Origin: Chryseolinea serpens
Lineage (GTDB): Bacteria; Bacteroidota; Bacteroidia; Cytophagales; Cyclobacteriaceae
NCBI RefSeq assembly: GCF_900129725.1
Contig: NZ_FQWQ01000001.1
Location: 248,001 to 312,000, forward strand
Reading direction: 5' to 3'
DNA length: 64,000 bases
Of the stretch, positions 58,559 through 64,000 are shown piece after piece (position 1 is the stretch's first letter; every line of letters begins with the position of its first letter). The notes beneath the pieces were generated by a model. The model searched no databases and had not been told where the DNA came from. It saw nothing but the letters and a program-made list of their open reading frames with translations. A program made the position numbers and the translations under genes.

Positions 58559-58597
58559 AAGCTGAGTCTCCCGCCTCGGGGGCTTAGCTTTTTTTGA
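58559..58597 (+). terminator. Intrinsic terminator built from a palindromic repeat
   Basis: AAGCTGAGTC and GGCTTAGCTT pair (plus inner CCCG/CGGG) around the loop and are followed by a T-run. The same TCTCCCGCCTCGGGG core occurs, inverted, in the 3' end of the DoxX-like gene (55611-55628). Confidence 0.8.
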
Positions 58598-58599
58598 AT

Positions 58600-58676
58600 C
58601 CGCATAGTCCCTGAGACAGGAGACTATGCGGGGACTATGTCCAGCCGTCGAAGCAGGAGACTATGTGGGGACCGAC
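58600..58676. repeat. Palindromic repeat, right copy of an inverted pair
   Basis: 58600-58631 is the reverse complement of 55531-55562 with one base changed; a GGGGACTATGT and a CTATGTGGGGACC block extend it to 58673. Together with the left copy it brackets the DoxX-like and esterase-SMP30 genes. Confidence 0.88.
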
Positions 58677-59690
58677 TCAACGCTCAAACGCCACCACCAC
58701 CTTCCCAAAAGCCTTACCCGACTTAAACCTGTAAAAAGCATCCTGAACGTTCTCAAGAGGAAAAACACTATCCACCACAGGCTTGATATTGTTCTTCTCG
58801 ATAGCCTTTACGAAATCATTCAACTCCTGTGCATTCCCAACCGAATACGCCTGTAATCGAACATAGTTTGTAATGAGTGGAACCAAATCGATCGTCAGCT
58901 TCGTGCCGGTCATCAGGCCGATCAATCCCACAAAGCCATGTTGCTTCACGGAGAGGATGCTCTGCTCAATGGTATCGGTGCCCGCCACATCCAGGGTAAC
59001 GTCCACCCCAATGCCGCCATTGAGGCGTTTCACTTCGGTGCTCCATTCGGGGAATGCATTGTAGTTGATCACTTCATCAGCTCCCAGGTCTTTCAGTTTC
59101 TGCTCCTTTTCCTTGCTCCCGGTGGTGGCAATCACTTTTAATCCAAACATCTTGGCGATCTGCAGTGCGAACAGGGAAACGCCACCACTGCCCTGGACCA
59201 AAATAGTTTGTCCGGCGCGAATGTTGGCTTGTTCAACCAGGCATGTCCACACCGTTAGCCCGCCAACCGACAGTGGGGCTGCTTCTTCATCGGTGAGATT
59301 GTCAGGGGTTCTCACCAACGTGTTTTCGGGTTGCACGCTGTATTCAGCCAACAGCCCGGGAAGCGAAAAGCCGGTTCGCAGCTGATCGTTATAGGGCGTA
59401 TTTTTTCCGGCTTCCCAACGGGAAATAAACGGAATGATGACCCGGTCGCCTTTTTTCCAACGGGTCACTTTGTGCCCCACGCTTTCCACGATGCCCACGC
59501 CTTCGGAAACCGGAATGTGGGGGAGCGGGATGCCAAAAGGGATCCTGTTCTCCACGACGATCAGGTCATGAAACTCGAGGCATACGGCGGTGGTCTTCAC
59601 CAGCACTTCATTTTCCCCAACGGTGGGAGTAGGGATCTCCCGAAGCTTCAGGTGAGCGATGTCAAACTGTTCTAGTTGTATGGACTTCAT
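58677..59690 (-). CDS. Zinc-independent MDR oxidoreductase (quinone-oxidoreductase-like)
   Basis: 337 residues. Medium-chain dehydrogenase fold with the Rossmann motif LVQGSGGVSLFALQIAKMFG and the family phrase SEGVGIVESVGHKVTRWKKGDRV. The residues that hold zinc in alcohol dehydrogenases are absent (CLEFHDL replaces GVCHxD, no four-Cys lobe), so it belongs to the NADP-dependent reductases. Substrate unknown. Its stop abuts the right copy of the palindromic repeat. Confidence 0.88.
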   Translation of the reverse strand: MKSIQLEQFDIAHLKLREIPTPTVGENEVLVKTTAVCLEFHDLIVVENRIPFGIPLPHIPVSEGVGIVESVGHKVTRWKKGDRVIIPFISRWEAGKNTPYNDQLRTGFSLPGLLAEYSVQPENTLVRTPDNLTDEEAAPLSVGGLTVWTCLVEQANIRAGQTILVQGSGGVSLFALQIAKMFGLKVIATTGSKEKEQKLKDLGADEVINYNAFPEWSTEVKRLNGGIGVDVTLDVAGTDTIEQSILSVKQHGFVGLIGLMTGTKLTIDLVPLITNYVRLQAYSVGNAQELNDFVKAIEKNNIKPVVDSVFPLENVQDAFYRFKSGKAFGKVVVAFER

Positions 59691-59756
59691 ATATAAGTTT
59701 TATGCGCCTTAGATTTTACAACAACGTTTATGGATGGCGTAGGTTGGGCAAAGAAC

Positions 59757-60551
59757 CTAAAATAACGGCGCAAAAGAATGTTGTGTTCCGATATTCTTCA
59801 CGACATTCTCCAATTGATGATACGTTGCCCGGTATAAGAACACCGCCATGCTGATCCGTTTGATGCCACATTCCGTCAAGGTTTCGATCGAGGAAAGCTG
59901 TGGCGTGCCTACGACATTGACTGGGAGGGGAGTAGCAGCAGTGATTTCTTTAAGGATCGTCGCATCGGCAACCGCGGTAACGAACAGGCCATCGGCACCG
60001 GCATCCGCATAGCGTTTTGCTCTTCGCAAGGTCGTTTCAAGTGGTGAAGGAAGCTTCATTAAAAAAACATCGGTTCGGGCATTGATAAAAAGCTTCTGAC
60101 TGGTTTTCTCCAGGTAGTTTTTAATGCTGCTTAATTTTTTCAAATAGATTTCTTCCCCTTGCCGGTCTTCCAGGTTTATGCCCACAACGCCGATGTCGAT
60201 GAGTTTCTGAATGTTTGAGGTTAAGGCGTTCAGATCATCGGCGTATCCTCTCTCCAAATCAACGGACAGTGGAATGGTCGTTCGCGATTTTATGCGCTGC
60301 AGCATATAGAGCAATTCAACGAACGGAATTTTTTCACCGTCCTCATAACCGAGCGAATCGGCAATGGCGCCGCTGGATGTCGCCACGGCATCGTAACCAT
60401 TTTGCTCTATGAGCTGCGCGCTTTTTGCATTCCAGGCATTTGCCAGGATCAGTGGCTTTGCCTGGTGGTGTAAAGCGTGGAATTTTTTGTAATCATTCAG
60501 CTGCGTTGTGGCATTCCCCGTCACACGGGTCGTTTCGTCCTGGTCTTTCAT
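59757..60551 (-). CDS. Isocitrate lyase / PEP-mutase superfamily protein
   Basis: 264 residues from ATG at 60551. Metal and substrate motifs of the PEP-mutase group are present: PLILANAWNAKSAQL at the start, SSGAIADSLGYEDGE, the Mg-binding DLERGYADD, NLEDRQGEE and INARTDVF. The KKCGH loop of isocitrate lyase is missing, as expected for this subgroup, whose members cleave or make C-C or P-C bonds in 2-hydroxy/oxo acids. Its promoter carries copy 2 of the element seen next to the GlxA-type regulator. Confidence 0.9.
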   Translation of the reverse strand: MKDQDETTRVTGNATTQLNDYKKFHALHHQAKPLILANAWNAKSAQLIEQNGYDAVATSSGAIADSLGYEDGEKIPFVELLYMLQRIKSRTTIPLSVDLERGYADDLNALTSNIQKLIDIGVVGINLEDRQGEEIYLKKLSSIKNYLEKTSQKLFINARTDVFLMKLPSPLETTLRRAKRYADAGADGLFVTAVADATILKEITAATPLPVNVVGTPQLSSIETLTECGIKRISMAVFLYRATYHQLENVVKNIGTQHSFAPLF

Positions 60552-60626
60552 CTTTCTGGTGTTTTGCGAGTGATTGATTATAAGATTACCAGGCAAATGT
60601 ATTCGACCCTACGCCTCGGGCGCGGG

Positions 60627-60666
60627 TGTAAAGTGGACATTGTCGCGGGCTAAATTGGACAAAGTG
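60627..60666. promoter_or_regulatory. Shared regulatory element, copy 2 (PEP-mutase-family gene)
   Basis: GTGTAAAGTGGACATTGT, CGGG and TTGGACAAAG in the same spacing as 27953-27992. It lies 76 bp upstream of the minus-strand gene that starts at 60551, and has the same orientation relative to that gene as copy 1 has to the SDR gene. Confidence 0.65.
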
Positions 60667-60680
60667 CCCAGGGGCTTTGA

Positions 60681-61487
60681 TCAAAGGCTCACACTTTTTC
60701 CAAACGCCTCCCAATCAAAACCCGTTTCGATCCGGTTATGCCGCAGCGCCGGGATTTGTGTGGTGATCAGCAACGTCGTTCCGTGAAGGTCGGCCCGGTG
60801 GTGCTGCGGGATTTGTAGTTTTATGGCTTTGATCATTTTGAACTGCGCATCCGGGAAGAATGCTTGCACGGTTTTTTTCAGGGTGATGATATTATCCATG
60901 CCATACATCAATACCAGTTCGGGTTTGTAGGCGCTGATGTTCGAGAGGATCTGTTGCATGCGTCGTTGATACGCATGTTCCTGGTAAAGCGCGCGGCTCT
61001 TTAAAAAACCGAGTTGTGGCATGTCGAGCCAGCTGTAGTACCACGCATGGTTGTGGGGACTCGGCAACGGATAGAGCGGGATCAATGCTTCCTTGTGCGT
61101 CGCTGGCGAAGCGAATGCATCTTTCTGGTAGGCAAGAACGTCGGGAACTTTCTCGCCCCGGTAGCCGTGTTCGAAGGCGATGAGATTTTTCCAGACGCCA
61201 TGTTGAATGGCGTTTGTATCGAAGCGGTATTCATAACGGTTGGTGAACAAATTCTTTTTGGGGCCGTCCCACTGGATGGCGACGTGCCGGTAGAGCTCGC
61301 GGATGTCGCAGAGCGCGCCGTCCGATGACGCATGGACACGGTTAAAATAGTTGACCTTGTCGGCGACTTCCTCGGGCACCTCGCCGCCACTTTCTTCATA
61401 GCCGACAAACCAGAACCGGGCTTGCCAGGACCCATAGCCATAAAAATTGTCGATCCAATGTTTGAGTGCGTTTTCTTCGATCAGCAT
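60681..61487 (-). CDS. Hypothetical protein, possible uracil-DNA-glycosylase fold
   Basis: 268 residues from ATG at 61487 (a TTG at 61559 extends the frame without homology). FWFVGYEESGGE near the N-terminus resembles the GxEPG loop of UDG motif A, PELVLMYGMDNI the following strand, and TTQIPALRHNR a motif-B-like His segment. These are weak likenesses and catalytic residues cannot be assigned. Soluble, no signal peptide, no partner gene. Confidence 0.55.
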   Translation of the reverse strand: MLIEENALKHWIDNFYGYGSWQARFWFVGYEESGGEVPEEVADKVNYFNRVHASSDGALCDIRELYRHVAIQWDGPKKNLFTNRYEYRFDTNAIQHGVWKNLIAFEHGYRGEKVPDVLAYQKDAFASPATHKEALIPLYPLPSPHNHAWYYSWLDMPQLGFLKSRALYQEHAYQRRMQQILSNISAYKPELVLMYGMDNIITLKKTVQAFFPDAQFKMIKAIKLQIPQHHRADLHGTTLLITTQIPALRHNRIETGFDWEAFGKSVSL

Positions 61488-61709
61488 ACGTTGGAAAGAT
61501 AGCAAATAAAGACTCTGGCCGAATTTTTTCAAGCCTGTATCCAGTGATTTTGCGAACAAGGAATCGTGTTAAAGGGGCCTAAAAGCCGCAATTAACGCCG
61601 TCTGCGTTAGGGGGTTGGTGTTGAAGACCTGACACCGGAAAGTTTCTCGCAATTCCTCGGAAGCGGAGCTTGTATCGCTTATTTTACAGTATATTTTCGA
61701 TCTCGCTGT

Positions 61710-63401
61710 ATGTCATTAACAGAGGCGTCAAATGGAACTTCCGATCGAAGACTATCCTGGTGGACCTGGGTAGTACCGTTACCGATTTTTTTCCTCGGCA
61801 CGCTGATCTCGTTGGAAGCAAAAATCACTACCGGCACATCGCTGCTTTACCTCCCGCTGGCCTTTGGCTTAACGTTGGCGTATTGGTGGGGGCCGAGAGT
61901 GTTGCCGGCATTCTATCTCAATGCAAGCGCTTGTGCAGGCCTGTGGGGTCTGAGCCGGGTAGAGCTTTGGGCCGTATACGGTTTGCCGGAAACTGTTTTT
62001 GTCGCTCTTTCCTGGTTGTTTTTCGTAAAGATCATTTCGGGAAAAATCTGGTTGCCCGATACCAAGCAAATGATCTACTTCCTCATTACCGGGATCATGA
62101 TCCCTCTGGTGATCTACAAGTTCATGCTGGAAAGCATTTTCATGTTGGCCGGCGACGCTCCGGTGGAGAACTATTGGAATCTGCTGATCACGACAGGTTT
62201 CGGAGATTTTATATCTACGTTTTGCGTGTCGCTGCCGTTGCTTCACTTTCTTACGCCATGGATGGCAAAGCGCGAATTACTTCTTCATCGCGAAAAAATT
62301 GAACACCTGTCGCAGTATTCACGACTCCGGAAAGTGCAATGGCTGGAATTTCTCACGGTTGCCATCATTGCCTCGGTCATCAACCTGTTCCTGGATTTTA
62401 TAGACTACTGGTTTTTGAATGGAATACTGTCGCTCTACGTAGCGATGCGTTTTGGTTTTGGCGCCACGGTGCTGATGAATTCCTATATGCTCATCATCAC
62501 CTACATGGTCCCGGCGGCCATCCACCACGGTTATCTTCCCCATTTTGCCGAGAGCCAGATGCTGAGAACACAACTGGGCACGGCGCTTTTGTATGTGTTC
62601 ACGATCATCACCGGCCGGCTTGTGTCGGACATGAGACTCAGCGAAGCACGGTTGAATGAGCGAAACAATGAGCTCAATCAAATGAACAGCGAACTGGACC
62701 GGTTTGTCTATAGCGTGTCGCACGACCTGAGCGCTCCACTAAAATCTATCCTCGGCCTGGTGTCCATCAGCCGGCTGACCACGGTGGAAAACGAGCACCG
62801 GCACCATTTTGATCTGATTGAAAGAAGCGCCTACAAGCTGGAGGCCTTTGTGGCGGAGGTATTGGACTACTCGCGGAACCGAAGGACGGAGGGGGCACAC
62901 GAACCGGTGAACCTGAAAGACCTGTCGCAGGAAGTTTTTCAAAACCTGCAGTTCGCGGACGGCTTTAACGAGATTGCATTCGAGGATGCAGCGATAAAAC
63001 ACGAGTGGGTGATCAGCGACCGCAGCCGGTTGAAAATGATCCTGCAAAATCTTTTGAGCAACGCCATCAAATTCAGAAATAAAACGGGCAAGCCATTCAT
63101 CCGGTTGTCCACACAGGTGAAGGCAGAGAAATTGATGTTTTCTATCGAAGACAACGGTGAAGGAATCAGGCCTGAACTGAAACATAAGATCTTCGATATG
63201 TTTTTTCGGGGCAGTCACCGGTCCGATGGTTCAGGCCTCGGTCTCTATATCGCCCGCGAAGCCGCAAAGAAAATTGACGCCACGCTCGAAGTGACCTCGA
63301 CATATGGAGAAGGATCTGTTTTCACGATCGCACTACCCGCTTCCGTTGTGCCCGTGCCGGCGGAGTTGCCGAAGCCAATTCCTGTGGATCAGGATGAATA
63401 G
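61710..63401 (+). CDS. Multi-pass sensor histidine kinase (MASE1-like)
   Basis: 563 residues. Eight or so transmembrane helices (about 17-310) form a MASE1-like sensor domain with no large periplasmic loop. A short coiled coil (310-330) leads to HisKA with His338 (FVYSVSHDLSAPLKS) and a HATPase (LLSNAIKF, IEDNGEGI, MFFRGSHRSDGSGLGLYIA). No receiver or output gene is next to it, so its partner is elsewhere. Confidence 0.92.
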   Translation: MSLTEASNGTSDRRLSWWTWVVPLPIFFLGTLISLEAKITTGTSLLYLPLAFGLTLAYWWGPRVLPAFYLNASACAGLWGLSRVELWAVYGLPETVFVALSWLFFVKIISGKIWLPDTKQMIYFLITGIMIPLVIYKFMLESIFMLAGDAPVENYWNLLITTGFGDFISTFCVSLPLLHFLTPWMAKRELLLHREKIEHLSQYSRLRKVQWLEFLTVAIIASVINLFLDFIDYWFLNGILSLYVAMRFGFGATVLMNSYMLIITYMVPAAIHHGYLPHFAESQMLRTQLGTALLYVFTIITGRLVSDMRLSEARLNERNNELNQMNSELDRFVYSVSHDLSAPLKSILGLVSISRLTTVENEHRHHFDLIERSAYKLEAFVAEVLDYSRNRRTEGAHEPVNLKDLSQEVFQNLQFADGFNEIAFEDAAIKHEWVISDRSRLKMILQNLLSNAIKFRNKTGKPFIRLSTQVKAEKLMFSIEDNGEGIRPELKHKIFDMFFRGSHRSDGSGLGLYIAREAAKKIDATLEVTSTYGEGSVFTIALPASVVPVPAELPKPIPVDQDE

Positions 63402-63523
63402 GCGTGACACTGGCGAGCGACACCCATAAGCTCCTGTTGCGTTAGATTTCTTATAACCTGGCCCCTAAAACATCCGGCCCAAGCAAGCCCATCTGGACTA
63501 CCCTTTATTTTGTAATTGGTATA

Positions 63524-63553
63524 TTTAGCACCCCTGTCGCTGCTGTAATTTTG
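63524..63553 (+). promoter_or_regulatory. Candidate promoter of the AhpD-like gene
   Basis: TAATTTTG at 63546-63553 matches the -7 box perfectly; TTTA at 63524-63527 is a one-mismatch -33 element 18 bases upstream. The ATG follows 33 bases after the -7 box. Confidence 0.4.
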
Positions 63554-63586
63554 TGATCATAAAAAATCACTTAAAATTATCAGTAC

Positions 63587-64000
63587 ATGAAAACGCGAAT
63601 TAAAATTGACAAAGTAGAACCCTCGGGATACAAGGCCGTGCTGGGGCTGGAGAAATTTATTGAAGGCACACCGCTGACCCGAAGGCATAAAGACCTGATT
63701 AAAATCAGAGCTTCCCAAATAAACGGTTGTGCTTTTTGTATCGACATGCACACCAAAGAAGCCCGCAACGCCGGCGAAACAGAACAGCGCATTTATGCCC
63801 TTAATGCCTGGCGCGATACGACCCTCTTTTCAGAGGAAGAACGAGCCATATTGGCCCTGACCGAGGAAGTTACACGAATTAGCAACCATGTAAGCGATGA
63901 GACCTATGCGCAAGCCGCAAGGGTGCTGGACGAGACCTACCTGGCACAGGTGATTCTGGCCATTATCACGATTAACGCATGGAACAGGATCGGCATTGCC
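63587..64000 (+). CDS. AhpD/carboxymuconolactone-decarboxylase-like protein (cut by right edge)
   Basis: 138 residues are visible from ATG at 63587. The AhpD-type redox site CAFCIDMH (Cys48, Cys51, His55) is intact, with the helix phrase LTRRHKDLIKIRASQING before it and LTEEVTRISNHVSDE after. Such proteins reduce peroxides via the cysteine pair or act as small redox enzymes. Most of the usual ~150 residues are present; the end lies outside the window. Confidence 0.9.
   Translation, partial: MKTRIKIDKVEPSGYKAVLGLEKFIEGTPLTRRHKDLIKIRASQINGCAFCIDMHTKEARNAGETEQRIYALNAWRDTTLFSEEERAILALTEEVTRISNHVSDETYAQAARVLDETYLAQVILAIITINAWNRIGIA

Overview
The window reads as chromosomal DNA of a Bacteroidota bacterium, most likely a Cytophagales soil or water organism (a Chryseolinea/Ohtaekwangia-like genus is a guess). 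Evidence: a SusC/SusD outer-membrane uptake pair, two very large secreted proteins ending in the two kinds of type IX secretion (T9SS) sorting domain, many lipoproteins with Bacteroidota-style lipoboxes, DUF2911/DUF4199/DUF4386/DUF4421-type families largely found in this phylum, and promoters that fit the phylum's TTTG-N19/20-TAnnTTTG consensus. I see no rRNA, tRNA, CRISPR array, prophage, insertion sequence or plasmid function.

Layout. 1-6.6 kb: the start of a type B carboxylesterase (cut by the left edge), an outer-membrane barrel protein, a zinc alcohol dehydrogenase, a GH35 beta-galactosidase-like enzyme, and a noncoding block made of two tandem ~257 bp units. 6.9-12.7 kb: a T9SS cargo gene broken by an in-frame TAA, then a tandemly duplicated lipoprotein gene carrying its own terminator and upstream region. 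13-24.5 kb: PhnA-like protein, CbpM-CbpA chaperone pair, nucleoside hydrolase, an aromatic-amino-acid-decarboxylase-like enzyme followed by a methyltransferase with a divergent AraC regulator, rhodanese, GNAT, LysR, PhzF and DUF2911 proteins. 24.6-29.9 kb: a regulatory cluster of three SRPBCC/AHSA1 proteins, an ArsR repressor with a readable operator-promoter, an SDR oxidoreductase and a GlxA-type AraC regulator, then an alpha/beta hydrolase. 30-38.3 kb: small secreted proteins, an intradiol dioxygenase, a second DUF2911 protein and a second broken T9SS cargo gene (single-base frameshift). 38.4-47.9 kb: DUF4386 protein, a nutrient-uptake locus (susC-susD-sugar isomerase), DUF4199 protein, LuxR regulator, carbonic anhydrase. 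48-64 kb: 5'-3' exonuclease, methyltransferase, hydrolase, TPR histidine kinase, KatG, DoxX-like membrane protein, an esterase-SMP30 fusion, a quinone-oxidoreductase-like enzyme, a PEP-mutase/isocitrate-lyase-family protein, a possible UDG-fold protein, a multi-pass histidine kinase and an AhpD-like protein cut by the right edge.

Functional links visible in the DNA: (1) two perfect copies of GTAACTTTTAAGTTAC overlap the promoter of the SRPBCC-ArsR-SnoaL operon, which looks like ArsR autoregulation; (2) a ~39 bp element between the GlxA-type regulator and the SDR gene recurs 32 kb away upstream of the PEP-mutase-family gene, suggesting a small regulon; (3) palindromic repeats bracket the DoxX and esterase-SMP30 genes in inverted orientation; (4) decarboxylase and methyltransferase lie 35 bp apart on one strand and might together make an N-methylated amine (inference only). 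I found no clear candidate for a wholly new defence or mobile system; the most original signals are the regulatory elements, the tandem noncoding duplication and the two disrupted T9SS genes.
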